Virus record (IMG/VR): IMGVR_UViG_3300035698_014511 | Coordinates: 1-24,701 of that record | DNA from: a virus | DNA length: 24,701 nucleotides | Direction: 5' to 3' (one strand) | Translations under genes and position numbers: made by a program | In this document: positions 9,333 to 16,991 of the stretch, one piece after another | Layout: each line of letters starts with the position of its first letter | Position numbering within the stretch: the stretch's first letter is position 1 | The notes under the pieces: model-generated | The model's database searches: none | Told to the model about the DNA's origin: nothing | Seen by the model: the letters and a program-made list of their open reading frames with translations, nothing else

Positions 9333-9428
9333 CTAAGCGTATCTACTTCCTCTTGATTTAAGTTTGTTTTCCCTTTTCTTAATTATTTTTGCTTTCTTGA
9401 TTTTAAGTTTTCTTTTTTTAATCTTCAT
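9333..9428 (-). CDS. Tiny highly basic protein, 31 aa
   Basis: A 31-aa ORF begins MKIKKRKLKIKKAKIIKKRE and ends SRGSRYA. It starts one base after the stop of the 94-aa gene (TAA-T-ATG), and its stop is one base before the next start, so it is closely fitted between neighbours. About half of its residues are Lys or Arg. It could bind nucleic acid or the inner membrane surface. A low-complexity A-rich stretch could also give such a reading frame by chance, so the call rests mainly on the tight spacing. Confidence 0.45.
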   Translation of the reverse strand: MKIKKRKLKIKKAKIIKKRENKLKSRGSRYA

Positions 9429-9429
9429 A

Positions 9430-9714
9430 TTATTCAGTTATTTCTGCTCCATCTAAGATACCACTCATATATGAAACAGAATTACTTATCTCTTGCACAC
9501 TTTGTTGTGTATGTTTAACCTCTAAATAAAGCAAAGACCACATTCCTCCAACAATACCTACCAACAACATTACAATACTCCAAAAGACAACATAAGTAAC
9601 TTTTCTACCCATTTCTTTCCACAAAGATTTTACATCATCTTGCAATGTCTTATTTGCTAAATCACGTGCTTTACAATGGTCTTCAAACCTCTTAATTGTT
9701 ACAAATTCACTCAT
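9430..9714 (-). CDS. Membrane protein with flanking coiled coils, 94 aa
   Basis: This 94-aa protein has a charged helical N-terminus (about 1-38, FEDHCKARDLANKTLQDDVK), a central hydrophobic membrane segment at about 40-64 (YVVFWSIVMLLVGIVGG), and a polar helical tail (HTQQSVQEISNSVSYM). The layout resembles small phage lysis-accessory or holin-associated proteins. A GGAT sequence about eight bases upstream may act as a ribosome-binding site, which is rare in this window. It heads the lysis cluster, right after the M23 relic and four bases from the relic's stop. No definite family is recognised. Confidence 0.65.
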   Translation of the reverse strand: MSEFVTIKRFEDHCKARDLANKTLQDDVKSLWKEMGRKVTYVVFWSIVMLLVGIVGGMWSLLYLEVKHTQQSVQEISNSVSYMSGILDGAEITE

Positions 9715-9718
9715 AAGA

Positions 9719-9835
9719 TTATCCTATTTTAAATATTAACCAAGCACCATTATTTATATCTATATTACTATCTGATGTTGTGTTCCTAAGTCCGAAATGT
9801 AAATGCGCACCTGCTTTTTTTATTAGATTGCTGTT
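9719..9835 (-). pseudogene. Relic of an M23 peptidase gene (3' fragment)
   Basis: On the minus strand the frame between a TAG (9838-9836) and a TAA (9721-9719) encodes 38 residues including KAGAHLHFGLR, the HxH zinc-binding core of M23 peptidases, followed by an NNGAW segment. It has no start codon, and the N-terminal part with the HxxxD motif is missing. Its first codons overlap the end of the 459-aa appendage gene in another frame, and its stop lies four bases before the next gene. The intact M23 gene at 8567-9235 has the matching core GPHLHLGLR and a later NGSWG. I read this as the stump of an older lysis gene, cut when the appendage gene replaced its front half. Confidence 0.65.
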
Positions 9836-11202
9836 CTAGCTGTTTCTCTCCACCACGCACCATCAAAGACTAGTGTCAGTGTATCTCCAGCTGTAGCAGA
9901 AAAATTACCTGCACCTGCTAATTGAAAGCCAAAATAGCTGGAACCAGCAGCAGTATTGTGAGTTACCTGTACACTTCCATCAAATTGTAATGTTACCTCT
10001 GAACCAGCAGTCCACCCAGTACCAAGTATTCTTTGAGTTTCTGTTGTTCCAGTAATATCAAAGTAATTACCTTGCAAAAGTGTAATATCGTTTGCAGAAG
10101 CTACATCAGTTCCTTGAACTCCCAGAATACGACCAACTATACCCAAATTACCATCATCATAAAGTCTAAATTTTTCATCACCAGCATTATTCAAGAAAGC
10201 TAAATCAGCACTTGGACTAGCACCAGCATTTGCCAAAGCTTGCATTGAATAATAAACACCCTGTCCTTCTTCATCACCAGTATTCCAAGCATTTGCTTCA
10301 AAAGAAATTAAATTACCATCTACTTCCTGTGTACCAACTTCGGCTTCTCCAACTATATCAAAAGTCAAACCATTATCACTAAAGGCGATAAATGCTTTTT
10401 CTAAAGAAAAGTCATCTGAAAGCCATCTAACTTTAAATTCACCAAAAGCCCCTGAACTATTATCCCCATCTTGACCCTCTACTAAAAATGCAAAAGCACC
10501 ATTAACCGCTGCTGTAGTATCAGTATTCCAAGCTGAAGTTTCATACCAAGGTAAAACTGTACTAGAAGCATCATCTGCTCCTGTGGCTAAACCGCTTCTA
10601 CCATAGATTATTTTACTTGGCAAACCATCGCCTTCTGTACTACCAGAAGCTGCATATTTGTATTCATAAGACCCTCCATTGTCGTCACTATCCGTTCCTG
10701 CTGCGGTTTGATAAATAATATTTTTACCATTACCAGAAGCATCGTGAGCAGAATTAGCAATTACCAAATCGTATAAACCACTCTTTGTGATGTCAGCAGA
10801 GAAGTTACCTACTAATGATAATCCTAAATGTTGACCAGAACCACCAAGAGCATCGTCTAATTGAGCACCAAAAGCATAAGTATAAGAATTAGCATTATCT
10901 GTGGCATCCGTTGTAATCAAAGCTCCATAAGCACCCCTACCGCCAGCCACTCCTAACCCTTTGGATACTAGGCTTACTTGTTTAACCGCTGATACTCCTG
11001 TACCAGAAAAATAACCAGTAGAGTAGTCTGTATAATAAGCACCTGTGACTGGTGTAGCTGAAGCTCCTAATTGGAATGTTGCAAGATTAGAAACTCTTGC
11101 TGTTGTATCTAAAAAAGATAAACCATCGCCAGCTATTCTTTGTGTAATTGTAGTCCCTGACCTCTTAAAAGGTGGCCATGGTCTTGTTACTATATTATCC
11201 AT
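9823..11202 (-). CDS. Beta-rich virion appendage/fibre protein, 459 aa
   Basis: This 459-aa protein is rich in Gly, Ser, Thr, Ala and Asp and appears wholly beta-structured, as in phage surface fibres or appendages. The N-terminus (MDNIVTRPWPPFKRSGTTIT) could be a virion-anchoring segment. The last 90 residues have a recognisable fibre-tip pattern: ITLLQGNYFDITGTTETQRI, GSEVTLQFDGSVQVTH, a FGFQLAG strand, and GDTLTLVFDGAWWRE. Such C-terminal domains occur in host-contact or decoration proteins of many environmental phages. The gene lies between another beta-rich virion gene and the lysis cluster, and its end runs into the M23 relic. The start at 11202 has the ATATG context. The exact role is inferred. 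Confidence 0.6.
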   Translation of the reverse strand: MDNIVTRPWPPFKRSGTTITQRIAGDGLSFLDTTARVSNLATFQLGASATPVTGAYYTDYSTGYFSGTGVSAVKQVSLVSKGLGVAGGRGAYGALITTDATDNANSYTYAFGAQLDDALGGSGQHLGLSLVGNFSADITKSGLYDLVIANSAHDASGNGKNIIYQTAAGTDSDDNGGSYEYKYAASGSTEGDGLPSKIIYGRSGLATGADDASSTVLPWYETSAWNTDTTAAVNGAFAFLVEGQDGDNSSGAFGEFKVRWLSDDFSLEKAFIAFSDNGLTFDIVGEAEVGTQEVDGNLISFEANAWNTGDEEGQGVYYSMQALANAGASPSADLAFLNNAGDEKFRLYDDGNLGIVGRILGVQGTDVASANDITLLQGNYFDITGTTETQRILGTGWTAGSEVTLQFDGSVQVTHNTAAGSSYFGFQLAGAGNFSATAGDTLTLVFDGAWWRETARTAI

Positions 11203-11242
11203 ATAAATTTAATATAAACCGAATGATTACGGTATAAATGAA

Positions 11243-12331
11243 TTATGACATTGCAAGATAGTCGACACCTTCACCATTTGTTGTGGCGTCGATATAAACT
11301 GTTGCCCTATCAGCGATATTCAAAGTTACACTATCATTTGCTGAAAGTATAATTTGTTGACTTGTTGTTTTATCCACAGCACTATCTCCGACATAAATAT
11401 CATTTGTATTTCCTGCTTTTGCTCTAATGTAGATTGACTTAGTAGCTAAAGTGGTCCCCAAGGCTTCGGCTGTTCCTCCAGTTGTAACTGTTTTATTGCC
11501 ACCTGTAAGAGTCGTGGGAATGTCGTTAACACTACCATCCGCATTAACATTTTGAACTGCTATTACTTTTGTAGCTGTTGTCCGTGCTGTATCTGCTGCT
11601 TCTATCGAAGCTCTTTCATCGGTCGATGCATTTTTTAATTCTACAGCACCTATCTGAATATCAGCTGCCAAAACAATTCTACCATTAGCATCTAAAAGAA
11701 TTGGTAATGCATCTCCGTCATCATAAGTTGTAGGAGTTGACATATATTTACCAGCAATCGGCACAAGAGGAGTCGCAGTTCCAAAAGCGGCATTCATAGC
11801 TGGAACATCTGTTCCACCAACTTCATCTATATTTACATCCGAAGCTATGATAGTTGTACCACCAGCTTGATTTTGTAATACCATGTATGAAACAGAAGTC
11901 AAAGTTGTAGTTACAGTTTTCTTTACACCATAAATCATACCTGTCGAATAATCAACACAATATTCTCCATTAGAAAATCCAGCTGTAATTTGTTCTGCCC
12001 TTGTTGTACCAGCAACTGTATCATTTAATTCTCCTATATTCCAAGGGAATTCTACCTCTGTTGTTAAAGCTGTGGATGTGAAAGCAAGCGAAGTATCATT
12101 ATAAGTCGCCTGTAAAAATCCAGCTTCATTTTTTATATTATCGTAAGTCAACTTTGCTTCAACTACAACACCAGCAGCTTGGCCAGCGTCAGAAGTTCTA
12201 GTACCTGTACTCCAGTAATATAGTTGAATTGCTGCAGGTTCAGTTACTGAAACTATGCTTGAAGAAGCCCCTTTATCATCTACAGGCATGCCACGTTGAT
12301 TGCTTACCTGGTTCTGTTCCTTTAATAACAT
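11243..12331 (-). CDS. Beta-rich virion structural protein, 362 aa
   Basis: From the ATG at 12331 this is a 362-aa protein; an in-frame TTG at 12382, right after the previous gene's stop, would add 17 residues. I prefer the ATG because TTAATATG matches the start context of the neighbours. The sequence is Thr/Ala/Asp-rich with many short beta strands. The segment DVNIDEVGGTDVPAMNAAFG and the phrase LLDANGRIVLAADIQIGAVE look like the modular joints of phage appendage proteins. The C-terminus (KSIYIRAKAGNTNDIYVGDS, then VTLNIADRATVYIDA) resembles domains found in virion decoration or head-fibre proteins. It has no enzymatic motif that I can see. Virion location is inferred. Confidence 0.55.
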   Translation of the reverse strand: MLLKEQNQVSNQRGMPVDDKGASSSIVSVTEPAAIQLYYWSTGTRTSDAGQAAGVVVEAKLTYDNIKNEAGFLQATYNDTSLAFTSTALTTEVEFPWNIGELNDTVAGTTRAEQITAGFSNGEYCVDYSTGMIYGVKKTVTTTLTSVSYMVLQNQAGGTTIIASDVNIDEVGGTDVPAMNAAFGTATPLVPIAGKYMSTPTTYDDGDALPILLDANGRIVLAADIQIGAVELKNASTDERASIEAADTARTTATKVIAVQNVNADGSVNDIPTTLTGGNKTVTTGGTAEALGTTLATKSIYIRAKAGNTNDIYVGDSAVDKTTSQQIILSANDSVTLNIADRATVYIDATTNGEGVDYLAMS

Positions 12332-12384
12332 ATTAATCACATTATTAGAGAGATAACGCAATGGTTGCCCCAATCTCTCCAAAA

Positions 12385-12699
12385 TTAAATTAAAACTCTA
12401 TCTACTAACATTAAATCTGCCATTTCCCTATGAATTTCTCGATCACCCACGGTTGTTCTAAGTCGTTTATTATTTTCCATAATCTCGCCTATAGTGTCGT
12501 GTCTTTGATGATCCATGGCAGACAATTTTTTAATTACCCAATCTCCACTACCTATAAATGAATTCTTTATTGTAAGGACATCATTTATCTTTTTTTTAAA
12601 GTATGGACTTGTACGAGTGATAATAACTTCACCACTCATTGCTTTCCTTACCTCAAGAAAGTTATCATACATCTTCAATTTTTTGGATAATTTTTTCAT
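12385..12699 (-). CDS. Unidentified protein, 104 aa
   Basis: This 104-aa protein starts MKKLSKKLKMYDNFLEVRK and is basic at its N-terminus. A probable beta segment follows (SGEVIITRTSPYFKKKINDV) and the C-terminal half is helical and charged (DREIHREMADLMLVDRVLI). I recognise no family. Its start lies three bases before the end region of the AT-hook gene's stop, and its own stop is two bases before a possible TTG start of the next gene. It therefore belongs to the same transcription unit of virion genes. It may be a small head or connector protein, but nothing in the sequence settles this. Confidence 0.65.
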   Translation of the reverse strand: MKKLSKKLKMYDNFLEVRKAMSGEVIITRTSPYFKKKINDVLTIKNSFIGSGDWVIKKLSAMDHQRHDTIGEIMENNKRLRTTVGDREIHREMADLMLVDRVLI

Positions 12700-12701
12700 A
12701 C

Positions 12702-13070
12702 TTATTTTTTAGCAGGTCGGCCTCTTTTTTTAGGGGCTTCGACTACTGTTTCGTCAACTATTTTATCTTCCTCTTCTACTTTTTCTTCTACTTTTTCTTC
12801 TACTTTTTCTTCTACTTTTTCTTCTACTTTTTCTTCTACTTTTTCTTCTACTTTTTCTTTTTTAAGTTTTGTAATCACTTCTTCTATTGGTTCTACATCT
12901 AATTTTTCTTTGTCGCTTAACATAACAACATCCATCCCCCATTTTCTTGCCGTCTTTTTAATATGTGTAGCAACTTCAGTTCTGGTCACTTCAAATTCAC
13001 CAGTTGGAACATGAATATCTTTTCCAGCAAATGTCATGTCAAATGCTTCAGAATCATTTCTTAATTTCAT
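12702..13070 (-). CDS. Protein with acidic repeat and C-terminal AT-hook
   Basis: This 122-aa protein has three parts. Residues 1-70 form a folded-looking domain (MKLRNDSEAFDMTFAGKDIH) containing IKKTARKWGMDVVMLSD. The next part is a run of seven copies of a four-residue EEKV/KVEE unit. The C-terminus, PKKRGRPAKK, contains the GRP core of an AT-hook, which binds the minor groove of A+T-rich DNA. The N-terminal part resembles small phage head-region proteins found after the capsid gene. The repeat makes a spacer of about 28 residues between domain and hook. An AT-hook on a virion-operon protein suggests contact with packaged DNA, but that is inference. Confidence 0.65.
   Translation of the reverse strand: MKLRNDSEAFDMTFAGKDIHVPTGEFEVTRTEVATHIKKTARKWGMDVVMLSDKEKLDVEPIEEVITKLKKEKVEEKVEEKVEEKVEEKVEEKVEEKVEEEDKIVDETVVEAPKKRGRPAKK
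12773..12856. repeat. Seven perfect tandem copies of a 12-bp unit
   Basis: The unit CTTCTACTTTTT (plus strand) is repeated seven times without a mismatch, covering 84 bp inside the AT-hook gene. Read on the coding strand it gives the four-residue KVEE unit. Because 12 is a multiple of 3, copies can be gained or lost by slippage without shifting the frame, so copy number is likely to vary between related phages. Confidence 0.95.
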
Positions 13071-13075
13071 AAGTT

Positions 13076-13459
13076 TTATATTAAAGTATAAGAGAATCCT
13101 ACAACTGCTGTACCAGTACCAGCTTTGGAACCAGCGTGAGATATAAGAATTGGAGTATCTTTTGGAACTTTTGCCAAAACCATACTACCAATATCGTATT
13201 CTTTTGAGTCTAAAGCATCCTTACTAACTTCAGATGTTGCAGTAAAATAAGCATCATCATTGGATGAACTACCAATTTTAATGGCTACACCAGTATCAGC
13301 AGAGGTTGCTTCAATATATTTCACCCATACTTTATGAATTAATATTTCGTGATTTTTGTTGTAAAGAACTATTTCTTCAGCTGCAGAACCAGATAAATCA
13401 AATAAGGTTGTATTGCAAACTGTTAATAATTCTTTATCTATATCTAATCCTGTAATCAT
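13076..13459 (-). CDS. Small beta-rich virion protein, 127 aa
   Basis: This 127-aa protein has alternating strand-forming segments (EEIVLYNKNHEILIHKVWVK, GVAIKIGSSSNDD, TPILISHAGS, AVVGFSYTLI). Size, beta content and position after the capsid and beta-helix genes fit a small capsid decoration or fibre-anchoring protein, but I cannot place it in a family. The start at 13459 has the ATATG context and lies 14 bases after a G-rich hairpin whose 3' arm (GGGGAGGGG) could act as a ribosome-binding site. No transmembrane or signal sequence is visible. Confidence 0.6.
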   Translation of the reverse strand: MITGLDIDKELLTVCNTTLFDLSGSAAEEIVLYNKNHEILIHKVWVKYIEATSADTGVAIKIGSSSNDDAYFTATSEVSKDALDSKEYDIGSMVLAKVPKDTPILISHAGSKAGTGTAVVGFSYTLI

Positions 13460-13472
13460 ATAATCTATATTT

Positions 13473-13498
13473 CCCCTCCCCTATAATTAGGGGAGGGG
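13473..13498. other. Perfect 10-bp C/G-rich hairpin
   Basis: CCCCTCCCCT (13473-13482) and AGGGGAGGGG (13489-13498) form a perfect stem with a six-base A+T loop. It lies between the stop of the beta-helix gene and the start of the 127-aa gene. In an otherwise A+T-rich window such a stem is conspicuous. Neither strand has a U-run directly after it, so a standard rho-independent terminator is unlikely. It may stabilise the 3' end of the upstream message or control translation of the next gene. Confidence 0.7.
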
Positions 13499-13508
13499 TT
13501 AATTAAAT

Positions 13509-14504
13509 CTAGGTTAAATTTGTAGCTAAACCACCAGCTGCAGCGGCAGTACCACCACTATTAGCGATTTGTACACCATCACTAGCATTATCAATTACAC
13601 CAGTAGCTCCAAAGAAAGCTGGGTCTATTAGACACAACACACCTTTAACTATAGTGCTTGGAGCAAGAACTGCATCAGTTAAGATTGTATTTGTTCCTGA
13701 AACTACTTGATGATAACCTCTAAATCCATCAATAACATTATTACATAACATTGCATTAACATCTTTAATTTTGATGAAACATGAAGTAGCGGCTACTCCA
13801 GTAGCTACTTTCATATTTACTCTTACATTTTCCCACATTAATTCATGTACAGTAGTAGTAGCCCCACCAGTTTTACCATCAATTAAGATGCCATATGCTG
13901 CGGCTGAACTTGTAACGGTTGAATGACCAAATGTAAGATTTCTACCTGAACAAGCATCTCCAGCCATCCAGAAATGAGCATGTCCAGCATCATCCAAACC
14001 TGCTGTCTTTACAGACATAAAGTTCTCGTAATATGTTCCTTCACCATTTTCAATCCAACCATAAAGAGATTCATTAGTAGTAGAAGCATTTTCTGCTTTA
14101 ATATTAACAAATGAATTTCGTGTACCAGTAACAAGAACTGGAGCTAAATCAGTAGCAACACCAGTTACTCCCATTACTATTCTTGCACTTTGTTGGATAC
14201 TTCTACCACTAGCGCCAACTCCAATAAACTGAATTCTATTTTTAGCGATAGTTAACATTGATGTCACTGTATGTTGATCTGGACTTAGTATAATTACATC
14301 ATTTCTATTTGTAACTGTTTGTGCATAAGCTGCAGCAAGAGTTGTATATAGATCGCTTGATGGAACTTTACCATTCCAATATGTATACATATTTGATGTA
14401 GCTGGAGCAACATAAAAAACTCTACCAGCTCCAACTAAACCACCACCTAAAATTTTAGATGGACTTATAGCTGCATCATTTGCAACATTTTTGTTCTTTA
14501 TCAT
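13509..14504 (-). CDS. Beta-helix (pectate-lyase-like) virion protein, 331 aa
   Basis: This 331-aa protein has the strand-turn rhythm of a right-handed parallel beta-helix: VIILSPDQHTVTSMLTIAKN, RIQFIGVG, SFVNIKAENAS, NLTFGHSTVT, HELMWENVRVNMKV, FIKIKDVNAMLCNNVIDGF. Such proteins occur in phage surface structures that bind or degrade polysaccharide, or as capsid-associated proteins. The N-terminus is a short polar leader (MIKNKNVANDAAISPSKILG). I see no conserved catalytic residues that would prove lyase activity. It follows the major capsid gene after a structured gap, so a head-associated role is possible. The start at 14504 has the AAAAAAATATG context. Confidence 0.65.
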   Translation of the reverse strand: MIKNKNVANDAAISPSKILGGGLVGAGRVFYVAPATSNMYTYWNGKVPSSDLYTTLAAAYAQTVTNRNDVIILSPDQHTVTSMLTIAKNRIQFIGVGASGRSIQQSARIVMGVTGVATDLAPVLVTGTRNSFVNIKAENASTTNESLYGWIENGEGTYYENFMSVKTAGLDDAGHAHFWMAGDACSGRNLTFGHSTVTSSAAAYGILIDGKTGGATTTVHELMWENVRVNMKVATGVAATSCFIKIKDVNAMLCNNVIDGFRGYHQVVSGTNTILTDAVLAPSTIVKGVLCLIDPAFFGATGVIDNASDGVQIANSGGTAAAAGGLATNLT

Positions 14505-14544
14505 ATTTTTTTGTTTAATTATTTAAGTGCCAAATTTATAGTTT

Positions 14545-14650
14545 ACCCTCTTTCTAATCGACCTTTTGTAAAAAGAGATACTTAGGCCTACATTTTTTGA
14601 AGTCACATTTTCATCACTGCCCCCGTAAAGGAGCAGAGTGAAAATACTAC
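14545..14650 (-). ncRNA. Candidate structured RNA, copy C, downstream of capsid gene
   Basis: The 148-base gap after the capsid gene holds a strong hairpin at about 14603-14647: in the transcript a 7-bp stem CTGCTCC/GGGGCAG (one G-U pair) is flanked by an ATTTTCA/TGAAAAT helix. It begins six bases after the capsid stop. Further along the transcript come CCTAA (14586-14582) and a CGATTAGAAAG block (14560-14550), matching in order and spacing the blocks near 8300 and 23350. The second hairpin present in copies A and B is not obvious here. No U-run follows the hairpin, so termination is unproven. It could stabilise the abundant capsid message. Confidence 0.4.
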
Positions 14651-14652
14651 TT

Positions 14653-15864
14653 TTATTTTACGACATCGCGTAAACTAGCATTTTTGTTCGGTGCGCTACA
14701 TGCAAGATTTGAGTAATATCTCAAAGTTGCTTGCCATGCAGGAGTAGTAGAACTTCTATCTAAGATAGAACCATCTTCATTCAAGAATGAAATTGGAGCC
14801 AAATCTTCTACAGACATTGTAGTTGGATCGATAAAGTTCATTTCATCATAAGGATGATCATAATCTGCTACTACTGGAATGCCACTGAAATCTACGCCTT
14901 TGAAACCACCTTTAAGTTCCATAGTTTCAGTATAACGTCTATCCGGTGTCAAAAGTTGACCATAAGCGCTAAACACATCGAAATGAGTAAGAGCATATTT
15001 TGGAGAACCTTTCTTCATTGATTCTAACATGGTTGTGTACATCAATGCTTCAGTCAAAGAACGTTGACTTGTAGAATCACTAACATAACTATTCCACCAA
15101 GTATAAGAAGAACGAGCCAAACCTTGGAATGTATCTAAATTAGCTTGATCATCAATCAAACCTTTAAGACCCATTACTTCAACTCCAATATTAGATACAG
15201 TTGGAGTAGTACCATTGGTATGAGCTAATATGACATAATCATTATCAGCTACACCAGCATCAGAATCAACAGTAAATGTATCACCATCAGTGATAGTAGA
15301 TACTAAAGAAAAAGATGTTGAAGTGGCAGTAGTTTCTGAACTTGTGAACATCACACCATTGCCGATTTCTAAATAATCGGTTGGATTTTTACCTACCATT
15401 GGAGTATCCAAATCAAAAGTTGGAGTACTACCTATACCATCAACACGAGCAATAGTACCGGTACCGTAACCATAACCTTGACGTGAAAGTTGGCGTTGCA
15501 TATCTTCCTTTGCGCCCATGTATTCTGATTCAAGAGCATTTACTAAGTACTCTTTTGAACGTTTTGATGCTTGCAAAGCTACATCAGTCAAAGAAATAGT
15601 TTGGAAATTATATTTCATTGTAACGTTTGCTTGTAAGTATCCTTGGTTTCCTGCTGTTGGTAAGACAACAGATTCGCTACCAGCGGCTGAACCTACATTA
15701 CGAAGGTAATGTACAGTTAAGTATTTGGTAGTTGCGCCCTGGTTCTGTGCTACATTGCGTAAGATATTGTTCCACAAAACATTCTTTTCAAAGACTTGTT
15801 CGTGTACAACTTTATCATAGATACGCATCGCAGCATTAGCCAGAGTACTGTTTGTTGCACCCAT
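14653..15864 (-). CDS. Major capsid protein, HK97-type fold
   Basis: This 403-aa protein is most likely the coat protein that builds the icosahedral head. It follows the portal and scaffold genes, has the usual length, and shows HK97-like features: a helical N-terminus (ANAAMRIYDKVVHEQVFEKN), a tail-like beta strand (VTMKYNFQTISLTDVALQAS), a long spine-helix region (KEYLVNALESEYMGAKEDMQ, about residues 104-123), a variable insertion (about 135-210) and a C-terminal A-domain (YTETMELKGGFKGVDFSGIP followed by VVADYDHP). It has the ATATG start context. The encoded GroEL pair upstream may fold it. The identification is by position and pattern. Confidence 0.82.
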   Translation of the reverse strand: MGATNSTLANAAMRIYDKVVHEQVFEKNVLWNNILRNVAQNQGATTKYLTVHYLRNVGSAAGSESVVLPTAGNQGYLQANVTMKYNFQTISLTDVALQASKRSKEYLVNALESEYMGAKEDMQRQLSRQGYGYGTGTIARVDGIGSTPTFDLDTPMVGKNPTDYLEIGNGVMFTSSETTATSTSFSLVSTITDGDTFTVDSDAGVADNDYVILAHTNGTTPTVSNIGVEVMGLKGLIDDQANLDTFQGLARSSYTWWNSYVSDSTSQRSLTEALMYTTMLESMKKGSPKYALTHFDVFSAYGQLLTPDRRYTETMELKGGFKGVDFSGIPVVADYDHPYDEMNFIDPTTMSVEDLAPISFLNEDGSILDRSSTTPAWQATLRYYSNLACSAPNKNASLRDVVK

Positions 15865-15883
15865 ATATTTTTATTTTACTGAA

Positions 15884-16693
15884 TTAAATATCAGCATCTG
15901 CACTGTCAATAGCTTCCACTACAGCTTTTCTAATATCAACTGGATCAGTAGAAATTTTATTTTCTCCTGGTTCGTGAACATCACTTCCAACTGAAGGTTT
16001 TTCTACATCTTGAACGTTTTTCTTACCAGAAAGTCTTTGTTTAACTTCCCAGTCAATAATCTCATTACGTTTCATTTCATTAAAAGCTTCTTTAGGTGTC
16101 AGATACAATTTACCTTGTTCTTGCTGCCATTCTAAAACCTCATTATCTTCATAAGATGGTTTGCCTTCAGCACCGTCCCACTCAGTAGAAAGTTCAGAAA
16201 TCTCTTGTTTGATCATTTCTGCTTTCGATTGATTGGTAGATTCTTCTTGCTTGGCTTTTTCTTTGTCAGCCCACATTTGTTCAGCCTGTTCTTTTGTAAA
16301 AACCTCTGGTTCAAATGGAACCTTAGATTCTTCAGGTGGAACAAACACATCTTTCAATTTACCGATAGTTTCATTGGCGGCAGATAATTGCTCTTCAAGT
16401 TCAGACATTTTTGTAGTAGTACCCTTACCAGATTCTCTTTCAATTTGAAGAGCCTTGGTAAGATTTGCTACTTGTACTTGAAGTGTGCCCTCATCTTTAC
16501 TATTTTTTATATCTTCTACTTTTTCGTCAGGGGTTTTATTTGGAGCAGTATCAGGTTTAACTTCTGGTACTACTTCAGGTGCTACCTCTGGTTTTACTCC
16601 TTCTGGAGATACTATTTCAGGTGTTTCTACTGGGGAAGAACCAGCACCGTCACCGTTAACGGCTTCTTCTACTTCCTTTCTAACATCGTCCAT
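15884..16693 (-). CDS. Scaffolding protein
   Basis: From the ATG at 16693 this is a 269-aa acidic protein. An in-frame start at 16729 would add 12 residues, but 16693 has the ATATG context. Residues about 15-65 are Pro/Glu/Val-rich and probably disordered. Residues about 70-115 form a coiled coil (QVQVANLTKALQIERESGKG, then MSELEEQLSAANETIGKLKD). The rest is charged and helical with a short C-terminal segment (DPVDIRKAVVEAIDSADADI). Acidic, coiled-coil proteins between portal and capsid genes act as internal scaffolds that shape the prohead. No protease domain is visible, so maturation cleavage would need another enzyme. Confidence 0.75.
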   Translation of the reverse strand: MDDVRKEVEEAVNGDGAGSSPVETPEIVSPEGVKPEVAPEVVPEVKPDTAPNKTPDEKVEDIKNSKDEGTLQVQVANLTKALQIERESGKGTTTKMSELEEQLSAANETIGKLKDVFVPPEESKVPFEPEVFTKEQAEQMWADKEKAKQEESTNQSKAEMIKQEISELSTEWDGAEGKPSYEDNEVLEWQQEQGKLYLTPKEAFNEMKRNEIIDWEVKQRLSGKKNVQDVEKPSVGSDVHEPGENKISTDPVDIRKAVVEAIDSADADI

Positions 16694-16736
16694 ATAAATA
16701 CGTTTACATCTTCTAGTACTAACGACCATTTTTTAA

Positions 16737-16754
16737 CGAGGTTGCCGTTCCTCG
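16737..16754. other. Small hairpin upstream of scaffold gene
   Basis: CGAGG (16737-16741) and CCTCG (16750-16754) form a 5-bp G+C stem with an 8-base loop in the 85-base gap between the 63-aa gene and the scaffold gene. On the transcribed strand it is followed by TTAAAAAATGG, not by a U-run. A role in message processing or scaffold translation is possible; the stem is short and may be fortuitous. Confidence 0.3.
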
Positions 16755-16778
16755 ATATACTATCAGAATTTAATAATT

Positions 16779-16970
16779 TTATTTTGTGTAATCAAATTTT
16801 CCTTTTCTCAATCTCTTCTTCTCTGATCTTTTCATGCTAATATAATCTTTTGATTTACTATCTAATTTACCACTTTCCGCCATTCCTTTTAAATACGACG
16901 GTTTCATTTTTTCACCATATTTTTTCTTGTATTTTTTTTGCGCCCTTTTAACAGCCAATTCTCTCCTCAT
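16779..16970 (-). CDS. Small highly basic protein, 63 aa
   Basis: This 63-aa protein starts MRRELAVKRAQKKYKKKYGE and contains many Lys and Arg residues throughout, ending KRLRKGKFDYTK. It is probably helical and likely to bind nucleic acid or an acidic partner. The acidic scaffold encoded just downstream is a conceivable partner. The start lacks the T-ATG context found elsewhere (CCAAAAATGAGG). A TCC/GAAACTCC stretch upstream offers no ribosome-binding site. I recognise no family. Its place between portal and scaffold suggests a head-assembly role. Confidence 0.55.
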   Translation of the reverse strand: MRRELAVKRAQKKYKKKYGEKMKPSYLKGMAESGKLDSKSKDYISMKRSEKKRLRKGKFDYTK

Positions 16971-16991
16971 TTTTGGAGTTTCAATATAATC

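Noticed and set aside
12773-12856. Tandem repeats as a CRISPR array
   Set aside because: The 12-bp units have no spacers and lie inside a coding frame as a KVEE repeat.
14603-14647. Hairpin after the capsid gene as a rho-independent terminator
   Set aside because: The stem is good but no U-run follows on the transcribed strand, so I list it as part of a structured region, not as a terminator.
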